From assembly GCA_001872485.1 (NCBI GenBank), contig MNWK01000016.1:1-32889 (forward strand): a DNA stretch of 32,889 bases, written 5' to 3'. The translations under genes and the position numbers were made by a program. The notes below the pieces were generated by a model. That model did not search any database and had not been told where the DNA came from. It saw only the letters and a list, made by a program, of their open reading frames with translations. Origin of the DNA: Parcubacteria group bacterium CG1_02_44_31 (GTDB taxonomy: Bacteria > Patescibacteriota > Minisyncoccia > UBA6257 > Brennerbacteraceae). Positions within the stretch are counted from its first letter, which is position 1. Every line of letters starts with the position of its first letter. This document shows positions 1 through 7,539 of the stretch, in pieces.

Positions 1-12
1 GATTTCGCTTGT

Positions 13-99
13 ATGGATATTAGAAATATAGCTATCATTGCTCATCTTGGTACTATCTTGCTAAGCAAGAACTACAGGGCAGGTGTTGATTATACATAA
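13..99 (+). pseudogene. truncated duplicate of the typA 5' end (28-codon ORF)
   Basis: An ATG at 13 opens a 28-codon frame whose first 11 residues, [11 protein letters not shown], are identical to the TypA N-terminus starting at 102. The codons differ at many third positions (AGA/CGC, ATA/ATT, GCT/GCC, ATC/ATT, GCT/GCA, CAT/CAC), so this is not a recent copy. Identity stops after His11, and the frame runs to TAA at 97-99, just before the real typA start. A small hairpin (TCTTGC, loop TAA, GCAAGA; 56-70) and the string CTACAGGGC, which matches the end of the window's MITE family, lie in the divergent part. It could be a remnant of an older typA displaced by an incoming one, an insertion scar, a leader peptide, or an assembly join at the window edge. 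Confidence 0.55.
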
Positions 100-101
100 A
101 T

Positions 102-1883
102 ATGGATATTCGCAATATTGCCATTATCGCACACGTGGACCACGGCAAGACAACTTTGACCGACGCGCTTATGCGCCAAACCGGCGCGGTTGCCGAAGGC
201 ATTTCCATGGATTCCAACGCGCTTGAACAAGAGCGCGGCATTACCATTTATTCCAAAAACGCTTCCATTACATACAAAGGAACGAAGATTAATATTGTTG
301 ATACGCCCGGGCATGTTGATTTTGGTTCTGAAGTGGAGCGCGTATTGCGGTCTATTGATTCGGTGCTTTTGGTGGTTGACAGCCAAGAAGGCCCAATGCC
401 GCAAACGCGGTTTGTGCTGAAAAAATCTTTGGAACTCGAGCTCAAACCAATTGTGGTAATCAACAAAATTGATAAGAAAACCGCAGACCCTAATCGATGC
501 GTAGAGCAGGTGCTGGAATTGTTTTTTGAGCTTGGCGCAAATGAACAGCAGGCGAATTTTCCTATTGTATACGCATCAGGACGCGAAGGAATTGCAAAGA
601 AAAATCTTTCAGACGAGTCGCACGATTTAACCCCGCTTTTGGATACGATTCTTGAATATGTGCCGATTGCGTCGCATGCGTCATCGGAATTGCCGCTCAA
701 ACTCCAGCCGTTTAATTTGGGATATGATAATTTTTTGGGTCGGCTTGCGATTAGTCGCGTATATCAGGGAACGGTTCGCCCAGGGCAAAGCGTGTTTGTG
801 AAAAAACCAAATGGCGATACGCGAACAGGAAAACTCACCAAGATTTTCACATTTTCAGGTTTGCAAAAGCAGGAAACAAATGCGGCGATGCCCGGAGATA
901 TTGTGATGGTCGCGGGGCTGCCTGATATTGATATAGGAGAGACCGTCACAACAGACATGAACGAACAGCCGCTTCCCGCAATTGCGGTTGACGCGCCAAC
1001 GCTCACATTGAATGTGTTTGTAAATAATTCGCCGTTTGCCGGACGCGAAGGCGTATATGTAACGTCGCGCCAGATTCGCGAACGTTTGAAGCGCGAGCGT
1101 GAAGTAAATGTGGGTCTGCATATTGATTTTTCCCAAAGCGACGCGTGTGTGGTGTCCGGACGAGGAGAATTGCACATTGCGATTTTGCTTGAAATCATGC
1201 GCCGCGAAGGATATGAAATGCAAGTATCCCAGCCGCACGTGATTATGCGCGAGATTGACGGCGTTGTATGCGAACCATTTGAACAAGTGGTTGTAGATGC
1301 GCCGGTTGAGTATCAGGGTGTTGTGATTGAAAAATTAAGCATGCGCGGATTTATTTTGCAAAATATGCATCCGACTGACCGAACTGTGCGTCTCACATTT
1401 GAAGGTCCGACACGTGGGCTTTTGGGATACCGTACTATGTTTATAATTGATACCAAGGGTGAAGGAATTTTGTCTCAACGGTTTGTTGGATTTCGCCCAT
1501 ATATTGGTGAAATCAAAAAACGCGCTGTCGGCTCCATGGTTTCCATGGCAACAGGCAAAACACTAGGGTATGCGCTTGCGAATCTCCAATTGCGCGGAAT
1601 GCTGTATGTTGGCGCGGGCGTTGAGGTGTATAAAGGTATGGTGATTGGCAATACATTAAAAAGTACTAGGGAAATGCGCGTGAATCCGATGAAAGGCAAG
1701 GAAATGAGCAATGTGCGAACGCCATTAGGCGATGAGGCGATTGTTTTGACTCCGGCGTACGAGTTGACAATTGAACGAGGGCTTGAGGTGATGGCAGAAG
1801 ATGAATACCTTGAAATTACGCCTAAAAGCGTGAGGTTGCGCAAGCCTCATACAATTCCGCTGCAACAGGGATATGCCTGGTAA
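102..1883 (+). CDS. typA: ribosome-binding GTPase TypA/BipA
   Basis: A translational GTPase of the EF-G/LepA group that binds the ribosome and is linked to stress adaptation and 50S assembly. The 593-residue protein is near the family's usual length (about 605). The N-terminal G domain shows G1 AHVDHGKTT (residues 10-18), the switch motif RGITI, G3 DTPGH and G4 NKID. Domain II, the EF-G-like domain III/V region and the BipA C-terminal domain ([13 protein letters not shown], then the conserved [10 protein letters not shown] segment) follow. The start is fixed by the conserved [18 protein letters not shown] beginning. A TATACA box at 91-96 ends only 5 nt before the ATG, and there is no Shine-Dalgarno site. 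The next gene has its own promoter after a 150-bp gap. Confidence 0.97.
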   Translation: MDIRNIAIIAHVDHGKTTLTDALMRQTGAVAEGISMDSNALEQERGITIYSKNASITYKGTKINIVDTPGHVDFGSEVERVLRSIDSVLLVVDSQEGPMPQTRFVLKKSLELELKPIVVINKIDKKTADPNRCVEQVLELFFELGANEQQANFPIVYASGREGIAKKNLSDESHDLTPLLDTILEYVPIASHASSELPLKLQPFNLGYDNFLGRLAISRVYQGTVRPGQSVFVKKPNGDTRTGKLTKIFTFSGLQKQETNAAMPGDIVMVAGLPDIDIGETVTTDMNEQPLPAIAVDAPTLTLNVFVNNSPFAGREGVYVTSRQIRERLKREREVNVGLHIDFSQSDACVVSGRGELHIAILLEIMRREGYEMQVSQPHVIMREIDGVVCEPFEQVVVDAPVEYQGVVIEKLSMRGFILQNMHPTDRTVRLTFEGPTRGLLGYRTMFIIDTKGEGILSQRFVGFRPYIGEIKKRAVGSMVSMATGKTLGYALANLQLRGMLYVGAGVEVYKGMVIGNTLKSTREMRVNPMKGKEMSNVRTPLGDEAIVLTPAYELTIERGLEVMAEDEYLEITPKSVRLRKPHTIPLQQGYAW

Positions 1884-1991
1884 GCGCTGTTTGACTGAAT
1901 AAGAACCGCAGCAGCGCGCGCAGAAAGGGAAAGAAAGATTGTCACATGCTAGTCCAGTCTTGAGGGGTAGTCCATGGGGCTTTACATTCCG

Positions 1992-2020
1992 TTGACCTAA
2001 AACACAAAACGTGGTATCTT
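1992..2020 (+). promoter_or_regulatory. sigma-70-type promoter for the sigma4/HARE gene
   Basis: TTGACC (1992-1997) and TATCTT (2015-2020) are spaced by 17 bp, with a TG extended -10 element. The predicted start near 2027 leaves a leader of only about 7 nt before the ATG at 2034. Confidence 0.7.
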
Positions 2021-2033
2021 AGTATTTGAAAAT

Positions 2034-3113
2034 ATGGTTGAACAGCTTATACAAGAAACATTGCATATTGTGCCGCAGCGGACTCGCGAAGTGGTTTCGC
2101 GCCGCTATGGAATTGTAACCGGAAAGATTGAAACCTTGGATAAAATCGGAAAGAGTTTAAAAATTACCCGAGAACGCGTGCGTCAGATTGAATCTGCGGG
2201 ACTTGTCATGATACGTAAGGCATTACCAAAGTCATTTGAAAAGTTTTCCGCAGTTGTACATGACCATTTGAAACATTTTGACGGTGTGCGCGAAGAAAGC
2301 AGATTGCTGCGCGAACTTATGTATGTGATGAATGAAGAAAACACGAACCCGATGTGCATCAGGTTTTTGTTAATGTTTGACTCGTCAATGACATACATGC
2401 CGGAAACGGATTCGTGCGCGGCGTTTTGGACCGACGCGTTGAAAACTGCTGAAAAAGTTTTTGCATTCGTGAAACTCGTTGATAAAACATTTGCCAAACG
2501 GACCACACCTATTTCAGTTGAAGATGCAGAATCGTTTTTTGTGGACTGTGCGAAGAAAGTCGGCATCAAGACATTGCGTCCGGGTATTGCATTGTCATAT
2601 GCATGCTTGAGCAAAATGCTTACCTTCAGCCCATTCGGATACATTGGCGCGGCTCACATGAAACAGATTGTTCCGGGGAATGTCGGAGATAAAGCACTGA
2701 TGGTTTTGCGTCAAGCTGAACATCCACTTCATTTCCGCGACTTGGCACAGGCAATCAATACGCATGCGAGCGTTGCGTCGAATTTCCATCCTGTATGGCA
2801 AAGAACGGTGCGCGCGCAAACCGTACATAACGAATTGATTCGAAATCGTAATTTTGTGCTAGTTGGCAGAGGATTATATGCGTTAAAGGAATGGGGGTAT
2901 CAAGGCGGGACCGTGCGCGAAGTTATCGCAGATATTTTGCAAAAAGCTGCAAAACCATTGGCTATAAGCGACATTGTCAAACGCGTTCAAAAACGCAAAA
3001 TCGTCAAGGAATCAACCATTTTTATCAATTTGCAGAACAAAAAGTTTTTCTCCAGGGACGCAAACGGCAAGTACGCGTTGCGCCGCATCGGACGTCAGAT
3101 GGAAGAGGCATAA
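2034..3113 (+). CDS. sigma-70 region 4-like / HARE-HTH DNA-binding protein
   Basis: A 359-residue putative transcription factor. Residues 1-65 look like sigma-70 region 4: RTREVVSRRYG, then the helix-turn-helix [19 protein letters not shown], almost the same as the -35 recognition helix of RpoD in this window. No region 2 is visible, so it is not a complete sigma factor. A helical middle (about 70-210) is unassigned. Residues about 213-290 (VGDKALMVLRQAEHPLHFRDLAQAI ... FVLVGRGLYALKEWG, seen as two pieces) fit the HARE-HTH fold known from the RpoE delta subunit, and a second winged-helix-like unit follows (about 295-355, ending NGKYALR). By inference it adjusts RNA polymerase at some promoters. 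It lies just upstream of the VirD4-like pair, but that pair has its own promoter. Confidence 0.75.
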   Translation: MVEQLIQETLHIVPQRTREVVSRRYGIVTGKIETLDKIGKSLKITRERVRQIESAGLVMIRKALPKSFEKFSAVVHDHLKHFDGVREESRLLRELMYVMNEENTNPMCIRFLLMFDSSMTYMPETDSCAAFWTDALKTAEKVFAFVKLVDKTFAKRTTPISVEDAESFFVDCAKKVGIKTLRPGIALSYACLSKMLTFSPFGYIGAAHMKQIVPGNVGDKALMVLRQAEHPLHFRDLAQAINTHASVASNFHPVWQRTVRAQTVHNELIRNRNFVLVGRGLYALKEWGYQGGTVREVIADILQKAAKPLAISDIVKRVQKRKIVKESTIFINLQNKKFFSRDANGKYALRRIGRQMEEA

Positions 3114-3120
3114 GTGCATA

Positions 3121-3150
3121 TTGCGCATCGTATGGGAAGCGTTATACAAT
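3121..3150 (+). promoter_or_regulatory. promoter for the VirD4-like pair
   Basis: TTGCGC (3121-3126) and TACAAT (3145-3150) are 18 bp apart. The -10 ends 6 nt before the ATG at 3157, so transcription would begin at or next to the start codon, giving a leaderless message. Confidence 0.5.
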
Positions 3151-3156
3151 AAAGGC

Positions 3157-4578
3157 ATGGATGTCTATCGTTTTTTGTTTCCCGACGCGTTTACCCAGAA
3201 AATTTTCAGCGATATATTCAGCGTCATATGGCGCGCGTTCGCGGCGTATTGGTGGGTCATTTTGCCGCCAACATTGTTTTACATTTTCTTGGAACAATGG
3301 ATTTTGTATTGGCGGAAACTTTTTTTGAAAAACGTTGTATGGGAATTTCTTGAGCTGAAAGTTCCGCGCGATGTCTTGTTGACGCCCAAAGCCATGGAGC
3401 AGATTTTTGCCGGACTGCAAGCGATTTCAACCACGCCAGATACATGGCAAGAAGAATTGCGCGACAAAAAGATTCCATTCAAAGCCGGGAAGTTGCCCTT
3501 GTGGGTTTCGTTTGAATTACTCGGTACGCATAGCGGCATTTCTTTTTTCGTGCGCACGCCCAAGGAATTCAGGCCCTTGGTTGAGACACAATTCCGTTCG
3601 CAATATCCGCAAATACAAATTCTTGACGCGAAAGATTATACAGAAAAATTTCAAACATTGCCCAGTGCGTATACTAATATGTGGGGAACGGAGTATAAGC
3701 TTGGCGAAGACCCTGTGTATCCCATCAAAACATATCAATTTTTTGAAGAACGGGTTGAAGAGCAACGTCTTGACCCTATGGCCCCACTGTTGGAGCTTTT
3801 GAGCCATTTGCAAGAAGGCGAGGAAATATGGGTGCAAATGAATCTCCGCGGGCTTACGGGTCCGCAAACAAAAGCATGGAAAAAAGCTGCGCAAGCGGTT
3901 ATTGACAAGTTGATGGGTAAAAAAACAGCGCCCGAACCAAAAAACGAAAACCTGATTATTGAATTTCTTACGGGAATAGCGCAAACAATTAATGATTTTT
4001 TGACTTCATTCGGAGGCATCATGGAGCAAGCATCTCCTGCAAAAAAGGAAGAAAAAAAAGAAGAGAAAACACCCCAAAGCTTGATGCAATTTATGTCTCC
4101 GGGGCAAAGAGACCGCGTGGAACAAATGGAAAAGAAACTTGCGAAACCGGTTTTTGAAACTATGATTCGGGTTTTATATCACGCCCCAAAGACCGTGTTT
4201 GATAATAAAGCTCGCAGAGCGGCAATGAATGCGTTTTTTCGAAGTTTTAATACTTCGAACCTCAATGAATTCAAAGGCAAGAAAAAAGATTATAACTTTT
4301 TTGCGCAAGTGTTGTGGGGAGATAATTTGAAACGGCGCGACGCCACGGCATTATTCACATGCTATCGAAACAGAATCGTAGAACCTGCGCCGCAATTCCG
4401 CAAATGGGGAGAATTCAAACCTTTATCAACAGACGATATTATGAAACGCACGCTTTTAAATATTGAGGAGTGTGCAACCTTGTATCATTTTCCAATTAGC
4501 CAAGTCGAGGCGTCAAAGCTGTATCGTGTGCAGACAAAAACGCAGGCGCCGCCGTCAGATTTGCCCATTATCCAATAA
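3157..4578 (+). CDS. membrane protein paired with the VirD4-like ATPase
   Basis: A 473-residue protein of unknown function. The open frame extends upstream into the preceding gene, but ATG 3157 is chosen because it starts after the previous stop (3113), follows a -10 box, and puts a hydrophobic N-terminus at the front. Residues about 17-55 are rich in aromatic and aliphatic residues and form one or two membrane helices; the rest is soluble and probably cytoplasmic. A Lys/Glu-rich, low-complexity stretch (KKEEKKEEK, around residue 295) separates two globular parts. It ends 8 bp before the ATPase gene at 4587, so the two are almost certainly co-transcribed. This arrangement resembles CPR gene pairs in which the first protein anchors the ATPase. 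I see no catalytic motif. A role in DNA or protein transport across the membrane is inferred only from the partner. Confidence 0.7.
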   Translation: MDVYRFLFPDAFTQKIFSDIFSVIWRAFAAYWWVILPPTLFYIFLEQWILYWRKLFLKNVVWEFLELKVPRDVLLTPKAMEQIFAGLQAISTTPDTWQEELRDKKIPFKAGKLPLWVSFELLGTHSGISFFVRTPKEFRPLVETQFRSQYPQIQILDAKDYTEKFQTLPSAYTNMWGTEYKLGEDPVYPIKTYQFFEERVEEQRLDPMAPLLELLSHLQEGEEIWVQMNLRGLTGPQTKAWKKAAQAVIDKLMGKKTAPEPKNENLIIEFLTGIAQTINDFLTSFGGIMEQASPAKKEEKKEEKTPQSLMQFMSPGQRDRVEQMEKKLAKPVFETMIRVLYHAPKTVFDNKARRAAMNAFFRSFNTSNLNEFKGKKKDYNFFAQVLWGDNLKRRDATALFTCYRNRIVEPAPQFRKWGEFKPLSTDDIMKRTLLNIEECATLYHFPISQVEASKLYRVQTKTQAPPSDLPIIQ

Positions 4579-4586
4579 TTCAAAAT

Positions 4587-6173
4587 ATGGTAAAACAAAC
4601 AGAAGACATTGCATTAATCGGAACAACGTTTTTCCGCGATAAGCAGACTAAGTTTGGCATCAAAACCGATGACCGCCGCAGACATATGTATGTGATTGGC
4701 AGAACAGGTGTTGGTAAAACAACCATTTTGGATACATTGGCGGTTCACGACATTATGTGTGGGAATGGCGTCGGCGTGATTGACCCGCATGGAGAGTTTT
4801 CCGAGCGATTGCTCAAAATGGTTCCGAAAAACCGCCTTGACGATGTGGTGTATTTGAATCCTGCAGACATCGAATTTCCTCTTGCGTTCAACGCCATGGA
4901 ATACGTATCGTCCGAAGCGCGTAATACGGTTGCCGCGGGTCTTATGAGCGTGTTCAAGAAAATATGGCCTGATGTATGGTCTCCGAGAATGGAATATATT
5001 TTGAATAACTGTATTTTGGCGCTGCTGGAATATCCTGACGCGACGCTCTTAGGCATCAGCCATTTGCTTGCAAATAAAGATTTCAGAGAAGATGTTGTTG
5101 GCCATCTGACTGACCCGGTTATCAAGGCGTTTTGGACTGACGAATTCGCGAGGTATCATGACCGGTTCCAAATTGAGGCAATCGCGCCTATTCAAAACAA
5201 AGTAGGACAATTCGTATCAAACCCGCTCATCAGGAATATCATCGGACAGTCAAAGTCCAAAATTAATTTGCGCGAAATAATTGACCAAAAGAAAATTTTG
5301 ATTGTGCGTTTGCCAACGGGATTGATTGGCGAAAGCAACGCGTCGCTTTTGGGAGGGCTTATCGTGACCAAACTTCAGCAAGCTGCCATGTCACGCATTG
5401 ATGTGCCGGAGTCAAAACGCGAAGACTTCTTTTTGCTTATTGACGAATTTCAAAACTTCGCAACCGAGGCGTTTATCAATATTTTGGCAGAAGCGCGCAA
5501 ATATCGCTTGAATTTGGTTCTTGCGCATCAATACATTGAGCAAGTCCCGGAAGAGATACAGGCGGCAATTTTAGGCACAATCGGGACATTGATTACGTTT
5601 CGCATCGGAGCGCGCGACGCGAAGTTTTTGGAAAAGGAATTTGAACCAATGTTAACAGCACAAGATTTGGTTAATCTTCCCAAATATCAGTTTTACGCCA
5701 AACTGATGGTTGATGGAGTTGTATCCCAGCCGTTTTTGGCATCAACGCTCCCGCCGACTCCAGTCCCAGAGCAAATGTTTGAAGATGAAATCATTGCGTT
5801 GTCCCGTTTGAAATATTGTTCTCCCAAGAAGGGCGTTGAGCAAATGATTGCCTCACAGTTTGAAAAGCGAGGCGGAGAAGAAAACAGGAATGCGCAAAAA
5901 GAAAACGCGGTTTTATACGATGCGGTATGCGCATCGTGCAAAAAAGACATCAAGGTTCCATTTCAGCCGGACCCTAAACGCCCGGTGTATTGCAAAAATT
6001 GTTTGAAAAAAGCGCAGCGTGAACGCGCGTTGAAAGAAATGTATGAAAAAGAAAAAAAGCAGAAAAAACAAGAAACGTCTCACGGAGAATTGACGTCGTT
6101 GCTCAAAGAAATTGTTCACAAGCCCGAAGATTCCGGCTGGCAAGATGCATCTCAAAATTCCGGGCAATTGTAA
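4587..6173 (+). CDS. VirD4/TraG-like (DUF87-type) ATPase with C-terminal zinc ribbon
   Basis: A 528-residue P-loop ATPase related to conjugation coupling proteins and HerA/FtsK-type pumps. The Walker A motif is GRTGVGKTT (about residues 38-46), DPHGEFSERLL follows, and the Walker B is FLLIDEFQNF. The later LAEARKYRLNLVLAHQY segment matches the TraG/TraM-recognition part of VirD4 proteins. There is no membrane helix, unlike classical VirD4; the upstream neighbour may supply it. The C-terminus has CASC and CKNC separated by about 18 residues, a zinc-ribbon pattern, followed by a long Lys/Glu-rich helical tail. In CPR bacteria such ATPases occur without a full type IV secretion set, and no relaxase or VirB genes are seen here. 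Substrate unknown; DNA is the most likely by homology. Confidence 0.85.
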   Translation: MVKQTEDIALIGTTFFRDKQTKFGIKTDDRRRHMYVIGRTGVGKTTILDTLAVHDIMCGNGVGVIDPHGEFSERLLKMVPKNRLDDVVYLNPADIEFPLAFNAMEYVSSEARNTVAAGLMSVFKKIWPDVWSPRMEYILNNCILALLEYPDATLLGISHLLANKDFREDVVGHLTDPVIKAFWTDEFARYHDRFQIEAIAPIQNKVGQFVSNPLIRNIIGQSKSKINLREIIDQKKILIVRLPTGLIGESNASLLGGLIVTKLQQAAMSRIDVPESKREDFFLLIDEFQNFATEAFINILAEARKYRLNLVLAHQYIEQVPEEIQAAILGTIGTLITFRIGARDAKFLEKEFEPMLTAQDLVNLPKYQFYAKLMVDGVVSQPFLASTLPPTPVPEQMFEDEIIALSRLKYCSPKKGVEQMIASQFEKRGGEENRNAQKENAVLYDAVCASCKKDIKVPFQPDPKRPVYCKNCLKKAQRERALKEMYEKEKKQKKQETSHGELTSLLKEIVHKPEDSGWQDASQNSGQL

Positions 6174-6220
6174 AAATCATCTGTTGCCGCGTTATAAAAT
6201 CTAAAGCAATACCCAAACTC

Positions 6221-6252
6221 ATAACAGAATTAACGATCGTTCATTCTGTTAT
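6221..6252 (+). repeat. 10-bp inverted repeat upstream of mnmA
   Basis: ATAACAGAAT (6221-6230) and ATTCTGTTAT (6243-6252) are perfect inverted arms around 12 bp that themselves contain the palindrome ACGATCGT (6233-6240). No T-run follows, so it is a poor terminator. It could be an operator, an RNA hairpin in the mnmA leader, or another palindromic element. Confidence 0.55.
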
Positions 6253-6328
6253 ATGTCAAGCTTGTATTTTGAAACGGAGGATTTTAAGCATCATAACTGC
6301 CCTTGCTTTATTTTAGGTAATAGTGATA

Positions 6329-7504
6329 ATGGGAAAAAACAATAAAAAAATTGTTTTCGTTGCTATGAGCGGAGGCGTTGACAGCTCGGTCGCTGCTCTG
6401 TTGTTGAAAAAACAGGGATACAATGTGGTTGGTGTATATATGAAAAACTGGTCTGAAAGCAAGCCCGGGGTTGTGTGGTGCACATGGGAGCAAGACCAGC
6501 GGTTCGCGCGCGAAGCGGCAAGTCAAATCAACATTCCGTTTTATACATGGGATTTTGAAAAAGAATATCGTGGTAAAGTGTTTGATTATTTCGTGCGCGG
6601 ATACCGTAAGGGCGAAACGCCCAATCCGGATGTGATGTGCAACAAGGAAATCAAGTTCGGTTTGTTTTTGAAAAAAGCATTGTCCTTGGGCGCGAATTAC
6701 ATTGCCACAGGACATTATGTTCGGTTAAAATCAACAAATAGCGAATCCTTACGAATATACGAATTTGCGAAAAAATTCTTGCCCCCTCATTCGTTTATTC
6801 GTAAATTAGCACCAATTCGTTATTCGTTGATTGTTGCTAAAGACAACAACAAAGACCAATCGTATTTTTTATGGACATTGACGCAAAAGCAATTGCGATA
6901 TTGTTTGTTTCCCATTGGCGATTATATAAAGCCCGAAGTCCGCGCACTGGCAAAACGGCATGGATTGATAAACGCTGAGCGCAAAGATTCGCAAGGATTA
7001 TGTTTTGTTGGCAAGGTTAAGTTCAATGAATTTTTACAAGCGTATGTTTCACCAAAACAAGGCGATATCATACAAGTGATTTTTGACGCACAAGGTAAAA
7101 GGTATGAAAGTGTTGTCGGAATGCATCAAGGCGTACAGTTTTACACCATTGGCCAGCGCCACGGCATCCGTATTGCGGCTGGCGAACCGTATTACATAGT
7201 TGCAAAATGCGCAAAAACAAATACCCTGTATGTTTCATTTCACAAATACGTGAACCGCTTTTTTGACCATGTTATTCGCGTACACAATATACATTGGATA
7301 TCTTCACATATGCCCCATATGCCGTTTTCGTGCATGGCGCGGTATCGGTATCGTCAGCCCTTGCAAGAAGTTACGGTTATGCGTATAAAAGGAAAAACAG
7401 CAGTTGTAAAATGCGCCAAAGTTCCTGTTGGAATCGCATCAGGACAGTCAATTGTGTTTTATCAAGGGCAAAAAATGCTCGGTGGGGGAGTAATCGCGAC
7501 CTGA
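6329..7504 (+). CDS. mnmA: tRNA-specific 2-thiouridylase MnmA
   Basis: Thiolates U34 of Lys, Glu and Gln tRNAs, using ATP and a sulfur carrier. The PP-loop is AMSGGVDSS (residues 12-20). The two catalytic cysteines are C104 (NPDVMCNKEIKFG) and C225 (SQGLCFVG); NKDQSYFL is the conserved tRNA-binding segment. ATG 6329 is preferred to GTG 6323 because AMSGGVDSS then lies at the usual distance from the N-terminus. The 391-residue length is slightly above normal because about 30 residues (about 135-165) between GHYVRL and VAKDNNKDQSYF have no place in the family. They are encoded by a palindromic, AT-rich stretch with repeated CGAAT/ATTCG words, which looks like an in-frame element insertion. The alaS promoter overlaps its stop codon. 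Confidence 0.95.
   Translation: MGKNNKKIVFVAMSGGVDSSVAALLLKKQGYNVVGVYMKNWSESKPGVVWCTWEQDQRFAREAASQINIPFYTWDFEKEYRGKVFDYFVRGYRKGETPNPDVMCNKEIKFGLFLKKALSLGANYIATGHYVRLKSTNSESLRIYEFAKKFLPPHSFIRKLAPIRYSLIVAKDNNKDQSYFLWTLTQKQLRYCLFPIGDYIKPEVRALAKRHGLINAERKDSQGLCFVGKVKFNEFLQAYVSPKQGDIIQVIFDAQGKRYESVVGMHQGVQFYTIGQRHGIRIAAGEPYYIVAKCAKTNTLYVSFHKYVNRFFDHVIRVHNIHWISSHMPHMPFSCMARYRYRQPLQEVTVMRIKGKTAVVKCAKVPVGIASGQSIVFYQGQKMLGGGVIAT
6749..6804 (+). repeat. palindromic element in frame inside mnmA
   Basis: Arms TTACGAATATACGAAT (6749-6764) and ATTCGTTTATTCGTAA (6789-6804) pair with one mismatch around a 24-bp centre. More CGAAT/ATTCG words extend the symmetry outward to about 6741 and 6825. The stretch codes for the extra MnmA residues. 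Confidence 0.65.
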
Positions 7505-7529
7505 AATATGAGATAAATTTTGTTATAAT
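7501..7529 (+). promoter_or_regulatory. alaS promoter overlapping the mnmA stop
   Basis: CTGAAA (7501-7506), a 17-bp spacer and TATAAT (7524-7529) with an extended TGT just before it. The -35 includes the TGA stop of mnmA. The -10 ends 10 nt before the alaS ATG at 7540, so the leader is only a few nucleotides. Confidence 0.7.
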
Positions 7530-7539
7530 ACGCTTTATT

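Noticed and set aside
4587-6173. A complete conjugative or integrative element around the VirD4-like ATPase
   Set aside because: No relaxase, VirB, integrase or attachment repeats surround it; it sits between housekeeping genes.
6253-6348. 31-codon ORF (MSSLYFETEDF...) upstream of mnmA
   Set aside because: It overlaps the mnmA start out of frame, follows the inverted repeat by chance of composition, and has no promoter or family support.
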